Shown: positions 25,181 to 36,305, counted from the stretch's first letter. The stretch: 64,000 nt of DNA from Flavobacterium flevense (GCF_900142775.1 NZ_FRCC01000003.1:62001-126000); one strand, 5' to 3'. Numbers and translations: made by a program. Notes: generated from the letters alone by a model not told the origin.

Positions 25181-28100
25181 ATGAAAAAAATTATCTTAAT
25201 CTTTATGATTGTTTTTACGGCGCAGGTTTCTCTTGCTCAGGTAAAAAATGTCAAGGGAGTTGTTACAGATTCTGACGGAGGACCTTTACCAGGAGTGTCT
25301 ATCGCTGTACAAGGTGTGCAAAAAGGAGTCAGTAGTGATCTTGACGGTAAATTTACTATTCAGGTGCAAAAAGGACAAACTTTAATTTTTAGCTATGTAG
25401 GTTTAGAAACCCAAAATATTGTAGTGGGTGATGCTGAAACGATGAATGTAAAATTATTAGCAGCAGCATCAAATACGCTTAATGAAGTTGTGATTACTTC
25501 ATTAGGTATTAAGAAAACAAGAAAATCTCTTACTTATGCTGCTCAGGAACTAAAAGGTGAAGAGCTGACACGTGTGAAAGATGCAAATGTTATTAATACT
25601 ATTGCGGGTAAAATTGCTGGTGTAACTGTAACTAAAAGTTCATCAGGAACAGGAGGATCTACAAAGGTAGTCATTCGTGGAAATTCTTCTATTACTAACA
25701 ATCAGCCTTTGTATGTTATTGATGGTGTACCGTTGTATAATTCAGGTTCAGGTCAGCCAAATGAATCTTTTGGTAATTTGGCCGGAGGTAATCGTGATGG
25801 AGGAGATGTTGTTTCTCTTTTAAATTCAGATGATTATGATGGTATGACTGTTCTTAAAGGTGCATCTGCTACTGCTTTATATGGTAGTGAAGGAGCTAAT
25901 GGTGTTATTTTACTGACATCTAAAAAAGGAAAAGAAGGAAAATCAAATTTTGTAGCTTCTTCTGTTACTACTTTCGAAACAGCAGCTTATTTGCCAGAAT
26001 TTCAAACCGATTATATCGCTGCTGCAGGTGCTGAAGAATCATGGGGAGCAAAACAAGCTTTTAAGGATCATGTGAAAGATTTCTTTAATACAGGAACTAC
26101 ACAAATAACATCATTACGATTCTCAACGGCTTCATCAGTTGCTTCAACAAGTATTTCTTATGCTAATACTTCGGCAACAGGTATTATTCCTGGAAATTCT
26201 GTTAAGAAAAACAACTTTGGAATAAATCAGTCAGGTAAGTTTTTTGATGACAAATTAACGGTTACAGGAAAAGCAAATTATACCAGTCAAACAGCAGTAA
26301 ATCGTCCTGTGAATGGCTTTTATTTTAATCCGCTGACTGGGGTTTATTTGATGCCAAGAGGAAATGATTTTAATTCTTATAAAGAAAATTTCGAGGTATT
26401 TGATCCGGTAAGAAATTTAATGGCTCAAAACTGGATGACAGACAGAGATATTATGCAAAATCCGTATTGGGCAATAAACAGAAATAAATCTGAGGATAAG
26501 GACAATTATTTTAATGGAACTTTAGGATTGAATTATAAAGTTAATGATTGGTTAACAGTGGCTTCCAGATATAGTTTTAACCGTGTAGAACGCAACTTTG
26601 AGAAAAAGATTTACGCCACTACTCAAGGAACTCTTTCTCATGTAAATGGTAGATATATTGATATAAAATCGATAGGAACGCAACGCTATGGAGACATATT
26701 AGCAACAATTAATACCAAATTTAATGATGATTTTAGTTTTGTAGCTAATATTGGAGCAAGTATAAAAAACACCGTTTCAGATGATAAGACTGTTTTAGAT
26801 TCCGGTATTGGAGGAGGTTTGGCTTATGCGAACTGGTTTACGTTAGGGAATTTTGTTAATAATGCCGAAAATATTCAGACTATTGGTGATAAAAGAGAAA
26901 CTCAATCCGTTTTTGGAGCGACAACTTTTGGTTATAAAGATTATTTGTTTTTAGATGTTTCAGGCAGAAATGATTGGTCCTCTACATTGGTTAATACAAA
27001 TAAAAAGGCTTTCTTCTATCCATCTGTTGGTTTGACAGCTATTATAAGCGATATGACAACAATGCCGGACTTTATCAATTTTAGTAAAGTCAGAGCTTCT
27101 TATGCACAGGTGGGTAATGATATTTCAGCATTTGTAACTTCCCCAACTTCTACTATTAAAGGAGGTGTTATTACGAATCCAACAGTAGGTCCAAGACCGG
27201 GAGAAACGTTGAAACCAGAATTGAAGTCAGAATTTGAAATAGGTACAGAATGGAGAATGTTTAATAACAAATTAGGTCTCGAAGTATCTTACTATAATTC
27301 GGTAACTAAAAATCAATATGTACAAGTTCCTGCACCATCAACAAATCCATATGGTTATATTAATTATGGTTTTAATGCCGGAAGTATTGAAAATAAAGGT
27401 GTCGAAATTATTTTAACCGGAAAAATAATTAATAAGGATAAATTTAATTGGGATACAACAGTAAACTTCTCTAAAAATAAAAACACAGTAAAAGAAATTC
27501 CATCAGAATTAGGAGGTCACATCAATTTAACTGATCCGGGGGTTAATAGCTACCGATATGCATTAGTAGAAGGAAGACCATTTGGAGTTATTGAAGGAAT
27601 TAAAGTGAAGAAAGATGATCAGGGAAGAGTGCTTATGGCTGCACCTCAATATGACGGAAGCGGAGCATTAATTGCAGGAAGTGATCAGGTTATTCAAAAA
27701 AGTGCTGATTTTGAAGAGATTGGTAATTCAAATCCGGACTTTATGATAGGTTTTTCAAACTCCTTTAGAATGGGAGCATTTACAGCAAATGTTTTAATTG
27801 ATGGTCGTTTTGGTGGGAATGTAATGAGTCTGACTCAGGCACAAAATGATTCTTTCGGAGTTTCTAAAGCAAGTGGTGATGCCAGAAATAACGGGGGAGT
27901 TGCTCTTAATGCAGTGTACCCTGATGGTTCTCCATATGCAGGAAAAATGAATGCTCAAACTTATTACTCACAAATAGGAGGCAGAGCAGGTGCAACGGGA
28001 GAATATATTTACGATGCAACAAATGTAAGTGTCAGAGAAATTTCTATAGGATATAGTTTTAACCCTAAAGTTTTACCTTTTATTCAAGCAGCAAGCATTT

Positions 28101-28252
28101 CACTTATTGCAAGAAACTTGTTCTTTATTTATAAAGATGCTCCTTTTGATCCAAATATTGCAATGAGCACCGGAGAAGGTTTACAAGGTGTTGATATCTA
28201 TGGATTACCTTCAACCAGAAGTATCGGTCTTAATTTAAATGTAACTTTCTAA
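25181..28252 (+). CDS. susC: SusC/RagA-type TonB-dependent outer-membrane transporter
   Basis: 1023 residues. A signal peptide ([20 protein letters not shown]) is followed by a carboxypeptidase-like regulatory domain (about 22-110: [20 protein letters not shown] … DGKFTIQV … ISYVGL-type end). The plug domain (about 115-240) has [20 protein letters not shown] and the long barrel ends in GLNLNVTF. SusC proteins form the barrel through which SusD-bound oligosaccharides enter the periplasm, powered by TonB. The susD gene follows after 11 bases. The flanking hexosaminidases and amino-sugar genes indicate GlcNAc-containing oligosaccharides; substrate is inferred. The gene name marks family only. 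Confidence 0.93.
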   Translation: MKKIILIFMIVFTAQVSLAQVKNVKGVVTDSDGGPLPGVSIAVQGVQKGVSSDLDGKFTIQVQKGQTLIFSYVGLETQNIVVGDAETMNVKLLAAASNTLNEVVITSLGIKKTRKSLTYAAQELKGEELTRVKDANVINTIAGKIAGVTVTKSSSGTGGSTKVVIRGNSSITNNQPLYVIDGVPLYNSGSGQPNESFGNLAGGNRDGGDVVSLLNSDDYDGMTVLKGASATALYGSEGANGVILLTSKKGKEGKSNFVASSVTTFETAAYLPEFQTDYIAAAGAEESWGAKQAFKDHVKDFFNTGTTQITSLRFSTASSVASTSISYANTSATGIIPGNSVKKNNFGINQSGKFFDDKLTVTGKANYTSQTAVNRPVNGFYFNPLTGVYLMPRGNDFNSYKENFEVFDPVRNLMAQNWMTDRDIMQNPYWAINRNKSEDKDNYFNGTLGLNYKVNDWLTVASRYSFNRVERNFEKKIYATTQGTLSHVNGRYIDIKSIGTQRYGDILATINTKFNDDFSFVANIGASIKNTVSDDKTVLDSGIGGGLAYANWFTLGNFVNNAENIQTIGDKRETQSVFGATTFGYKDYLFLDVSGRNDWSSTLVNTNKKAFFYPSVGLTAIISDMTTMPDFINFSKVRASYAQVGNDISAFVTSPTSTIKGGVITNPTVGPRPGETLKPELKSEFEIGTEWRMFNNKLGLEVSYYNSVTKNQYVQVPAPSTNPYGYINYGFNAGSIENKGVEIILTGKIINKDKFNWDTTVNFSKNKNTVKEIPSELGGHINLTDPGVNSYRYALVEGRPFGVIEGIKVKKDDQGRVLMAAPQYDGSGALIAGSDQVIQKSADFEEIGNSNPDFMIGFSNSFRMGAFTANVLIDGRFGGNVMSLTQAQNDSFGVSKASGDARNNGGVALNAVYPDGSPYAGKMNAQTYYSQIGGRAGATGEYIYDATNVSVREISIGYSFNPKVLPFIQAASISLIARNLFFIYKDAPFDPNIAMSTGEGLQGVDIYGLPSTRSIGLNLNVTF

Positions 28253-28263
28253 TATAAAATATC

Positions 28264-29844
28264 ATGAAAATAAATAATATAAAAAAATCATTAGTCTGTT
28301 TAGGACTTCTGAGTTTAGTAAGTTGTACTGATGATTTTCAGGAAATCAATACAAACACATATGGAGCTTCTAATGAACTTCTGGAACAGGATTTTAATAA
28401 TATCAGAACATTATTTCCTCCTATTTTTAATAACATTATTGTATTAGATCCCGTATGGTGGTATCAGGTACAGCAAGGTTTACAAGGAGATATTTGGTCT
28501 GGTTATATGGCAACACCAACTCCTTTTGCAGGAGGAACTAATAATACAACTTATGATTTAGTTGACGGATGGAACGGCTATGCATGGACTTCCGGTTATA
28601 AAGATATTATGGCGAATGTTTACAAATTAGAACAAAGAACTAAAGGTAAATACGATCAGTTTTATGCGCTTTCTTTGATTTTAAAAGTAGAAGCAATGCA
28701 TAGAATAACAGATACTTACGGCCCAATTGTTTATTCGGAATTTGGTACTGAAGATGCTCTGATTGAGTATGATGAACAAAAAGAGGTGTATAACCAAATG
28801 TTTAAAGAATTAGATATTGCTGTTACTGAACTTACGCCAAGAGCTACTGCTGATGGAGTTACTGAATTTACAGGAACTGATATAACAGGATATAAAGGAG
28901 ACTTTAAAAAATGGGTAAAGTTTGCAAATACGTTGCGTTTAAGACTTGCAATGCATATTGTAAAAATTGATCCTTCATTAGCCAAAACGGAGGCTGAAAA
29001 AGCAGTTAGTCATTCTTTTGGAGTTTTAACTACTAATGAGGATACGTTTAAAATTATTTCTCCAAACTATAACAACCCAATTGCAACCATTAGTGATGCC
29101 TGGCAGGATATCAGAATGTCGGCTGATATGGAATCAATTATGGGTGGTTATAATGATCCAAGAACCTCCGTTTATTTTAAAACTTCTGATCAGTTTTCAG
29201 GACAGTATAAAGGTGTCAGAACAGGAATAGAAATTGCTGCTAAATCAGATCATTCCGGTTTTTCAGGTATTGGTTCTGTAGTAAACACTAAAGAGATTGT
29301 TTTGATGACAGCTGCTGAGGCTTATTTTTTAAGAGCAGAAGGTGCTTTAAGAGGCTGGAGTATGGGAGGAGACGCAAAATCCCTATATGAGCAAGGTATA
29401 ACAACTTCTTTTAGTCAATATGGAGTTTCAGGAGCTGCAACATATATAGCTGACGGAACAGCTACTGCTAAACCGTATGTAGATCCTAATTTTCCAGTAA
29501 ATAATTCTCCAGCAGTTAATACTGTTACAGTTGCATGGGATGCAGCAGCAACTAATGAAGTGAAATTACAAAAAATCATTACTCAAAAATGGATTGCTGG
29601 CTTCCCCGAAGGACAAGAAGCCTGGACGGAATGGCGAAGAACAGGATATCCAAAACTTTTTCCGGTACTTAAAAATACTAGTGGAGGAAAAATTACAACT
29701 CAGTTTGGAGTTAGAAGACTTAATTATCCTCAATCTGAAAAAGCAGGTAATCCGGATGGTTTAGCTACAGGAATCGCTAAACTGGGCGGTTCTGATACAG
29801 GAGGAACAAGATTATGGTGGGATGTTAATAAAGCAAACTTCTAA
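28264..29844 (+). CDS. susD: SusD/RagB-like glycan-binding lipoprotein (SusD-like_2 type)
   Basis: 526 residues with a lipoprotein signal: KKSLVCLGLLSLVSCTDDFQ, Cys at about 21 in the lipobox. The body is helical with TPR-like hairpins (LSLILKVEAMHRITDTYGPIVYSE; AAEAYFLRAEGALRG) and the family C-terminal block EVKLQKIITQKWIAGF…EAWTEWRRTGYP. This is the SusD-like_2 branch (PF12771). It lies on the cell surface on top of SusC and closes over bound sugar. A hairpin after the stop (29885-29912) may weaken readthrough into the next gene. Confidence 0.92.
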   Translation: MKINNIKKSLVCLGLLSLVSCTDDFQEINTNTYGASNELLEQDFNNIRTLFPPIFNNIIVLDPVWWYQVQQGLQGDIWSGYMATPTPFAGGTNNTTYDLVDGWNGYAWTSGYKDIMANVYKLEQRTKGKYDQFYALSLILKVEAMHRITDTYGPIVYSEFGTEDALIEYDEQKEVYNQMFKELDIAVTELTPRATADGVTEFTGTDITGYKGDFKKWVKFANTLRLRLAMHIVKIDPSLAKTEAEKAVSHSFGVLTTNEDTFKIISPNYNNPIATISDAWQDIRMSADMESIMGGYNDPRTSVYFKTSDQFSGQYKGVRTGIEIAAKSDHSGFSGIGSVVNTKEIVLMTAAEAYFLRAEGALRGWSMGGDAKSLYEQGITTSFSQYGVSGAATYIADGTATAKPYVDPNFPVNNSPAVNTVTVAWDAAATNEVKLQKIITQKWIAGFPEGQEAWTEWRRTGYPKLFPVLKNTSGGKITTQFGVRRLNYPQSEKAGNPDGLATGIAKLGGSDTGGTRLWWDVNKANF

Positions 29845-29884
29845 GAAACAAAGTTCAAAATAAAAATGAGTTGGGTTAATAAAT

Positions 29885-29912
29885 GGTATAAGCAATGCAA
29901 GTTGCTTATGCC
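29885..29912 (+). terminator. Hairpin between susD and the nagB fusion gene
   Basis: GGTATAAGCAA-TGCAAG-TTGCTTATGCC, 11-base arms with one mismatch, followed by GTTTTAAC. The T-run is short, so partial termination is more likely than a full stop. It could let SusCD be made in excess over the cytoplasmic enzyme. Confidence 0.5.
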
Positions 29913-29950
29913 GTTTTAACAACTCTGGTAATTACTATAAAAAGAAAAAA

Positions 29951-31888
29951 ATGAAAAGTGCTTTAGAAATAAAACCTGATATTAGTTACAAAAGTGCCGG
30001 TAAATTTGAAGAAACCAGATATGAAAAAATTCATAATGAAATCTTCAAAAATTCTGCAGAAGCGTCAAAAATTGTAGCAGAGGAAATTGCTCAGTTAATT
30101 AGATCTAAACAAGAAAAAAATAAAACTTGTGTGTTGGGTTTAGCAACAGGCTCGTCTCCTATTAAGGTTTATGAAGAATTGGTTAGAATGCACCGGGAAG
30201 AAGGACTAAGTTTTAGTAATGTAATCTCTTTTAATCTGGATGAATATTATCCAATGTCTAAAGAAAATAATCAGAGCTATCATTATTTCATGCATCAACA
30301 TCTTTTTAATCATATTGATATTAAGCCTGAAAATATAAATATTCCTGACGGTACCGTATCGATTGATAAACTCAATCAATATTGTATTGATTACGAAATG
30401 AATATTAAAAATGTGGGTGGTCTTGATTTTCAATTATTAGGTATTGGAAGAACCGGTCACGTGGGTTTTAACGAACCCGGATCGCACATTAATTCAGGTA
30501 CCCGAATTATTACTTTGGATCACATTACCAGAGTCGATGCTTCATCAGATTTTAATGGTATAGACAATGTTCCTAAAAGAGCTATCACGATGGGAGTTTC
30601 TACCATCATGAGATCTAAGCGGATTGTATTGATGGCCTGGGGACAAAACAAAGCAGATATCATCAAAAGAACAGTTCAGGGTGATATCAGTTCTGACGTT
30701 CCTGCTACATTTTTACAAAATCACAATAACGCTACTTTTGTTTTAGATCAGTCTGCTGCTTCCGAATTAACCCGATTTAAAACACCGTGGTTAGTAGGGC
30801 AATGCATCTGGACACACGAATTAAAAAGCAAAGCTATTGTATGGTTGTGTCAAAAAACCAAACGTACCATTTTAAAACTGACTGACCGTGATTACAACAA
30901 CAACGGAATGTCTGATTTATTAGCTCAGGAAGGTTCAGCTTATGATTTGAATATTAATATGTTCAATGTACTACAGCATACCATTACGGGTTGGCCGGGT
31001 GGTAAACCCAATACAGATGATTCACATCGACCGGAAAGAGCTAACCCGGCTAAAAAACGGGTGATTTTATTTAGTCCGCATCCGGATGATGATGTCATTT
31101 CTATGGGGGGAACTTTTTCTAAATTAATTAAACAAGGACATGAGGTACATGTAGTGTATCAAACTTCCGGAAACATTGCTGTAACGGATGATGAGGCCTT
31201 AAAGTTTGCCGAAGTATGTAATGATTTTGTTGGTGATGCAGGCAACGGAGTAGACTTTAAATCCATAATTGACTTTTTGAATAATAAATCAGAAAACCAA
31301 ATAGATTCATTAGAAGTTCGAAAATTAAAAGGGCTGATCAGAAGAAGAGAATCGTATGCTGCAACCCGATACATTGGCCTAAAAGATGAAAATACACATT
31401 TTCTCGATCTTCCTTTTTATGAAACCGGACAAGTAAAGAAAAAACCTTTAGGAACTGATGATATTGCTATCGTAAAGGATATTATTGCCAAAATAAAACC
31501 GCATCAGGTATTTGCTGCAGGAGATCTTGCTGATCCTCACGGAACTCACGAAGTTTGTCTGAACGCCATTTTTGCGGCTATGAAGGAACTTAAGCCGGAA
31601 AAATACATGAATGATTGTTGGTTGTGGTTGTACCGGGGTGCCTGGCACGAATGGGATATTCACGAAATTGATATGGCTGTTCCGTTAAGCCCATCAGAGG
31701 TGTTACTAAAACGTCACGCTATTTTATACCATCAGTCACAAAAAGACAGAGTGATGTTCCAGGGAAATGATTCTAGAGAATTCTGGGTCAGAGCCGAAGA
31801 CCGTAATAAAAGTACAGCCATTTTATATGATGAATTAGGCTTGGCAGAATACGAAGCCATTGAAGCTTTTAAACGTTTTGATTACTAA
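29951..31888 (+). CDS. nagB: Glucosamine-6-phosphate deaminase fused to PIG-L/LmbE-like domain
   Basis: 645 residues, about 2.5 times the length of a normal NagB. Residues about 30-275 are a NagB domain: VLGLATGSSPIKVYEEL, VISFNLDEYYPM and GIGRTGHVGFNEPGSH carry the catalytic Asp, Glu/His region. From about residue 370 there is a PIG-L/LmbE deacetylase fold: VILFSPHPDDDVISMGG (zinc-binding HPDD) and VFAAGDLADPHGTHEV (third ligand His). NagB turns glucosamine-6-phosphate into fructose-6-phosphate and ammonia. PIG-L enzymes deacetylate GlcNAc groups on zinc, so the fused half may supply the GlcNAc-6-phosphate deacetylase step; no nagA is in the window. This role is inference. The same fusion exists in other Bacteroidetes. 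Cytoplasmic, no signal peptide. Confidence 0.9.
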   Translation: MKSALEIKPDISYKSAGKFEETRYEKIHNEIFKNSAEASKIVAEEIAQLIRSKQEKNKTCVLGLATGSSPIKVYEELVRMHREEGLSFSNVISFNLDEYYPMSKENNQSYHYFMHQHLFNHIDIKPENINIPDGTVSIDKLNQYCIDYEMNIKNVGGLDFQLLGIGRTGHVGFNEPGSHINSGTRIITLDHITRVDASSDFNGIDNVPKRAITMGVSTIMRSKRIVLMAWGQNKADIIKRTVQGDISSDVPATFLQNHNNATFVLDQSAASELTRFKTPWLVGQCIWTHELKSKAIVWLCQKTKRTILKLTDRDYNNNGMSDLLAQEGSAYDLNINMFNVLQHTITGWPGGKPNTDDSHRPERANPAKKRVILFSPHPDDDVISMGGTFSKLIKQGHEVHVVYQTSGNIAVTDDEALKFAEVCNDFVGDAGNGVDFKSIIDFLNNKSENQIDSLEVRKLKGLIRRRESYAATRYIGLKDENTHFLDLPFYETGQVKKKPLGTDDIAIVKDIIAKIKPHQVFAAGDLADPHGTHEVCLNAIFAAMKELKPEKYMNDCWLWLYRGAWHEWDIHEIDMAVPLSPSEVLLKRHAILYHQSQKDRVMFQGNDSREFWVRAEDRNKSTAILYDELGLAEYEAIEAFKRFDY

Positions 31889-32038
31889 AAAGTGCTCTGA
31901 TTCGTATCAAACGGTCTGATAACAAAATCCGGATGGATTTCAAAAATGGTGATAAATTGTAATGGAAGTCACTCTGGATTTTGTTTGCTTTTAATTTTAA
32001 ATAGAATGCTATCTAAACAGATTACATTTTTCAAACAG

Positions 32039-34108
32039 ATGAAAATGAAATATTTAATAATTCTACTATTTGTAGGTCTGGTCTCGAATGCTCAAATGCA
32101 AAAGGAGTCATTAAATTTGATGCCCTGGCCTCAGAATATCGTTTTAAAGGAAGGTAATTTTGCTTTGACTAAAAATTTCAAAGTGAATATCAGCGGTAAT
32201 CCTAATCCCCGGATTTTTGCAGGAGTAACTCGTTTTTTACGTCGCCTTGATGGGAGAACCGGACTTTTTTTCGAACAAGGTTTTATCACAAAACTAAACG
32301 AATTTCCTAATGCTGAATTACAAATTAACTGCACTAAAAGTGGCAAAATTGGTTTATATGAGGACGAAAGCTATGTTGTAGAGATTACAGCAAACCAGAT
32401 CAAAATTAACGCTACCAGTGATTTAGGAGCGTTGCATGGTTTGGAATCCTTGTTACAAATGCTGCAAAACAACAGTACTTCTTATTATTTTCCAAATGCT
32501 CAGATTTTTGATTTTCCAAGGTTTACCTGGAGAGGTTTGATGATTGATGCTGCCAGACATTTTCAGCCAGTGGATGTTATCAAAAGAAATTTGGACGGAT
32601 TAGCGGCAATGAAAATGAATGTTTTTCACTGGCATTTGGTAGATGATCAGGGATGGAGAATCGAAATGAAAAAGCATCCAAAACTAACCGAATTAGCTTC
32701 TGATGGTCAGTATTATACTCAGCAAGAAATTAAAGATATTGTAAAATATGCTGACGAACGCGGGATATTAATTGTTCCTGAAATAGACGTTCCTGGACAT
32801 GGATCAGCAATATTAACGGCTTATCCGGAGATAGGCAGCAAATTTATTTCGTTAAAAACGGACTTTGAGAAAAAAAATCAGGGAGCAGCGATTGTTAATT
32901 ATGGAATAGAAAGAAACGCAGGTGTTTTTTCGCCTACATTAGATCCTTCAAATCCTAAAACGTATCAGTTGTTAAGTGAATTTTTTGATGAGGTTTGTCC
33001 GTTGTTTCCGGGCGCTTATTTTCATATTGGAGGAGATGAAAATGAAGGCAAGGACTGGGATGAAAATCCTAAAATTCAGCAGTTTAAAAAAGCACATGGT
33101 TTAACTACTAATCATGAGTTACAGACTTATTTTACGATGCAATTAGTCCCGATGCTTAAAAAACACGGAAAACAATTGATGGGTTGGGAAGAAATTATGA
33201 CTAAAAACATGTCTAAAGATGCTATTATTCACTCGTGGAAAGGGGTGAATGAAGGTGTACTACCCGGAAAATCATTGGTTGATGCAGTTAAAAATGGATA
33301 CAAAACTGTTTTATCAAATGGGTTTTATATTGATTTGATGTATCCAGTTGCGAGTCATTATCTTACGGATCCCATGCCTCAAAATGCTGATTTATCTGCT
33401 GAAGAGAAAGCCAGAATTTTAGGAGGTGAAGCAACTATGTGGACAGAATTAGCCAGTTCAACAACTCTGGATTCCAGGATTTGGCCCAGAACAGCGGCAA
33501 TTGCCGAAAGACTTTGGTCCGCTGAGGATATTAAACATGTTGCTAATATGCGTAAGCGTTTAGAAAATGTTTCTTTTAGATTAGAAGAGTTAGGATTAAC
33601 ACACATTCGCAATAAGGAAGTAATTTTAAGGAATATTGCTAACAACCAGAATACTGCTTCGTTAGCGGATTTTTCGAATGTTTGTGAACCTCTAAAGGGC
33701 TATTCCCGTAACAAAGGAGGGACGGAATACCAAATGTATTCACCGTTGACACTTTTTGCTGATGCTTGTACTCCTGATGCAACTGATGCTCTTGTTTTTA
33801 ATAATGCTGTTGATGCATATTTAACGAATAAAACTCCTGAAAATAAAGCTAAAGTGGTGGTGTTTTTCAACAAATGGATTTCCGTTAATAAGGATTTAAA
33901 GACCTTGAGTGCTAATGCTCCATTGGTACAATCAATTTTGCCATTGGCACAAAAATTAAATAATGCTTCGGTGGCACTGTTATTAGTTTTAGATAATAAA
34001 TCAACTTTGCAAAAAGAGGAATTGAAAAAAATAGTTGAACAATGTAATACTAAAGAACATGCAGATGTAGAGTTGGCAGTATATGAAAGCCTGCTCAAAC
34101 TTATATAA
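32039..34108 (+). CDS. GH20 beta-N-acetylhexosaminidase, copy 1
   Basis: 689 residues from the chosen ATG at 32039 (MKMKYLIILLFVGLVSNAQ, a signal peptide). The frame is open 31 codons further upstream but that part has no signal character. A GH20b-like N-terminal domain (about 20-150) precedes the catalytic barrel: RGLMIDAARHFQPVDVIKRN, MNVFHWHLVDDQGWRIE, VPEIDVPGHGSA and FHIGGDENEGKDW with the catalytic Asp-Glu pair. ILGGEATMWTE and RIWPRTAAIAERLW close the active site. It removes terminal GlcNAc or GalNAc from oligosaccharides in the periplasm or on the surface. About 150 residues follow the barrel. It is followed by a paralogue. Confidence 0.94.
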   Translation: MKMKYLIILLFVGLVSNAQMQKESLNLMPWPQNIVLKEGNFALTKNFKVNISGNPNPRIFAGVTRFLRRLDGRTGLFFEQGFITKLNEFPNAELQINCTKSGKIGLYEDESYVVEITANQIKINATSDLGALHGLESLLQMLQNNSTSYYFPNAQIFDFPRFTWRGLMIDAARHFQPVDVIKRNLDGLAAMKMNVFHWHLVDDQGWRIEMKKHPKLTELASDGQYYTQQEIKDIVKYADERGILIVPEIDVPGHGSAILTAYPEIGSKFISLKTDFEKKNQGAAIVNYGIERNAGVFSPTLDPSNPKTYQLLSEFFDEVCPLFPGAYFHIGGDENEGKDWDENPKIQQFKKAHGLTTNHELQTYFTMQLVPMLKKHGKQLMGWEEIMTKNMSKDAIIHSWKGVNEGVLPGKSLVDAVKNGYKTVLSNGFYIDLMYPVASHYLTDPMPQNADLSAEEKARILGGEATMWTELASSTTLDSRIWPRTAAIAERLWSAEDIKHVANMRKRLENVSFRLEELGLTHIRNKEVILRNIANNQNTASLADFSNVCEPLKGYSRNKGGTEYQMYSPLTLFADACTPDATDALVFNNAVDAYLTNKTPENKAKVVVFFNKWISVNKDLKTLSANAPLVQSILPLAQKLNNASVALLLVLDNKSTLQKEELKKIVEQCNTKEHADVELAVYESLLKLI

Positions 34109-34137
34109 AATTTTGGTTAAATTAGATTGTTATTTTG

Positions 34138-34180
34138 AATCATCTCTGCTCATTTTTAGTAGAGATGATTTTGTTTTTAC
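34138..34180 (+). terminator. Hairpin terminator between the two GH20 genes
   Basis: AATCATCTCTGCT and AGTAGAGATGATT pair with one G-T, followed by TTGTTTTT. It lies about 30 bases after the stop of copy 1, so copy 2 may have its own promoter. Confidence 0.65.
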
Positions 34181-34274
34181 CAGATAACGCATTTCCGGTT
34201 TTATACAATTAAAACCTGGCTTAAATTTTTATCTTTATGGAAATAAAAAAGAAACTACGTTTAATTCTGAAATA

Positions 34275-36305
34275 ATGGGTACTATTAAAAAATTCTGTTT
34301 CCTGCTGCTGTTTGTTTTTGTGTCAAATGCCCAAATCAAAAAAGAACAATTAAATGTAATGCCATGGCCTCAGCAAATAGCAACTTCAGATGCTGTTTTT
34401 TTACTGAGTAAGAATTTTAAAATCAATTGTAATGCTACTGCTGATTCCAGAATTTATAAAGGTGCTACGCAGTTTTTAAGAAGACTGGACGAAAGAACCG
34501 GATTGTTTTTTACTCAGGATTTTATCAATAAACCGAATGAATTTCCGGAAGCCGAATTGCAAATTAATTATTTGCGAAAAGGCAAAAATGAATTATCCGA
34601 AGATGAAAGTTATCATTTGTCGGTGCTCTCCAATAAAATTGTAATTACCGCAACTACTGATTTAGGTGCTTTGCATGCTTTAGAAACGCTTTCGCAAATG
34701 GTACAAAACAATGGAAGTGAATTTTATTTTCCGGCAGTAGAAATTGAAGATAATCCAAGGTTTGCCTGGAGGGGATTAATGATTGATGCTGCCAGACATT
34801 TTATGCCTGTTGAGGTTATCAAAAGAAATTTAGACGGAATGGCTGCCATGAAAATGAATGTTTTCCATTGGCATTTAGCCGATAATCAGGGCTGGCGTGT
34901 TGAAATAAAAAAATATCCTCAATTGACCGCATTGGCTTCGGATGGTTCTTTTTATACTCAGGAAGAAATTAAAGCTGTTGTACAATATGCGGATGAAAAG
35001 GGGATTATGGTTGTGCCTGAAATTGATGTTCCGGGTCATGCTTCGGCATTGTTGACGGCATTTCCGGAAATTGGGAGTAATATCGAAAAAACGTATGCTG
35101 TATCCAGAAAATCGGGTATTCACGATGCCGCTTTAGACCCGACAAATCCTAAAACCTACCAGATTTTAGAAGCTATTTTTGATGAAGTTTGTCCGTTGTT
35201 TCCAGGTGCTTATTTCCACATTGGCGGAGACGAAAATAACGGAAAAGAGTGGAACGCTAATCCTAAGATTCAGGAATTTAAAAAGAAAAATAACTTGGCA
35301 ACTAATCATGATTTGCAGACCTATTTCAACATGAAATTAATTCCTATTCTTAAAAAACAAGGAAAACAATTAATGGGCTGGGAAGAAATCATGACAAAGG
35401 ACATGTCTAAGGATGCTATTATTCATGCCTGGCGTTCCGTTAAAGAAGGAATGGAAGCGGAGGGAGGATTAGCAAAAGCAGCTAAAAATGAGTATAAAGC
35501 CGTTTTGTCAACAGGTTTTTATATAGATTTAATGTTGCCTGTAGACAGTCATTATTTAAATGATCCTATGCCTAAAAATGTAGTTTTTACCGCGGAAGAA
35601 AAAGCAAGAATTCTGGGTGGCGAAGCGACTATGTGGAGCGAATTAGTAACGCCTTTGAATATTGATTCCAGAATTTGGCCCAGAACTGCCGCCATTGCCG
35701 AAAGATTATGGTCTAATGATACAGTGACAAATCTGGAAAGTATGCACAAACGATTGAAGCAAATTTCCTTTCGATTAGAAGAAATTGGTTTGACACATAT
35801 CAGAAACAAAGCAGTGATTTTAAGGAATATTAGCAATTATCAGGATACAAAAGCGCTGCATGATTTTACTAATATTTGTGAACCTTATAAATTGTATAAA
35901 CGCAATGGCGGAGGAAAAAAATATTTTATGTTTTCGCCGTTAACCTTATTTGCTGATGCTTGTACTGCCGATGCTTCGGATGCTTATGAGTTTAATAAAG
36001 CGGTTAATCGCTACCTGACAGATAAAGATGAACTCTCGCAAGAAGAAATTAAATATTATTTGAAACAGTGGATCAATATGAATATCGAATTGATTGTACT
36101 GAGTAAAAAAGCTCCTTTAATTCAACCGCTTTTGCCTTTGTCTAAAAATTTGAGTTTGGTTTGTAAACAACTTTTGGCTGCAATAGAACAAAAACAAAGC
36201 ATTAATAAAACGGAGTTGAACATGTTATTCGAACAAATAAACACCAGAAATTCTGCCGATGTGGAACTGGCGGTTTATGATAGTTTAAAAAAGCTGGCAG
36301 AGTAA
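34275..36305 (+). CDS. GH20 beta-N-acetylhexosaminidase, copy 2
   Basis: 676 residues with signal peptide FCFLLLFVFVSNAQ. The layout is the same as copy 1: RGLMIDAARHFMPVEVIKRN, MNVFHWHLADNQGWRVE, VPEIDVPGHASA, FHIGGDENNGKEW (catalytic Asp-Glu) and ILGGEATMWSE. It diverges from copy 1 in the N-terminal domain and in the loop after PGHASALLTAFPEIG, which is about 15 residues shorter here. It also has KEGMEAEGGLAKAAKNE where copy 1 has NEGVLPGKSLVDAVKNG. The two may differ in linkage or chain-length preference. The tail of about 150 residues is conserved between copies. Confidence 0.94.
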   Translation: MGTIKKFCFLLLFVFVSNAQIKKEQLNVMPWPQQIATSDAVFLLSKNFKINCNATADSRIYKGATQFLRRLDERTGLFFTQDFINKPNEFPEAELQINYLRKGKNELSEDESYHLSVLSNKIVITATTDLGALHALETLSQMVQNNGSEFYFPAVEIEDNPRFAWRGLMIDAARHFMPVEVIKRNLDGMAAMKMNVFHWHLADNQGWRVEIKKYPQLTALASDGSFYTQEEIKAVVQYADEKGIMVVPEIDVPGHASALLTAFPEIGSNIEKTYAVSRKSGIHDAALDPTNPKTYQILEAIFDEVCPLFPGAYFHIGGDENNGKEWNANPKIQEFKKKNNLATNHDLQTYFNMKLIPILKKQGKQLMGWEEIMTKDMSKDAIIHAWRSVKEGMEAEGGLAKAAKNEYKAVLSTGFYIDLMLPVDSHYLNDPMPKNVVFTAEEKARILGGEATMWSELVTPLNIDSRIWPRTAAIAERLWSNDTVTNLESMHKRLKQISFRLEEIGLTHIRNKAVILRNISNYQDTKALHDFTNICEPYKLYKRNGGGKKYFMFSPLTLFADACTADASDAYEFNKAVNRYLTDKDELSQEEIKYYLKQWINMNIELIVLSKKAPLIQPLLPLSKNLSLVCKQLLAAIEQKQSINKTELNMLFEQINTRNSADVELAVYDSLKKLAE

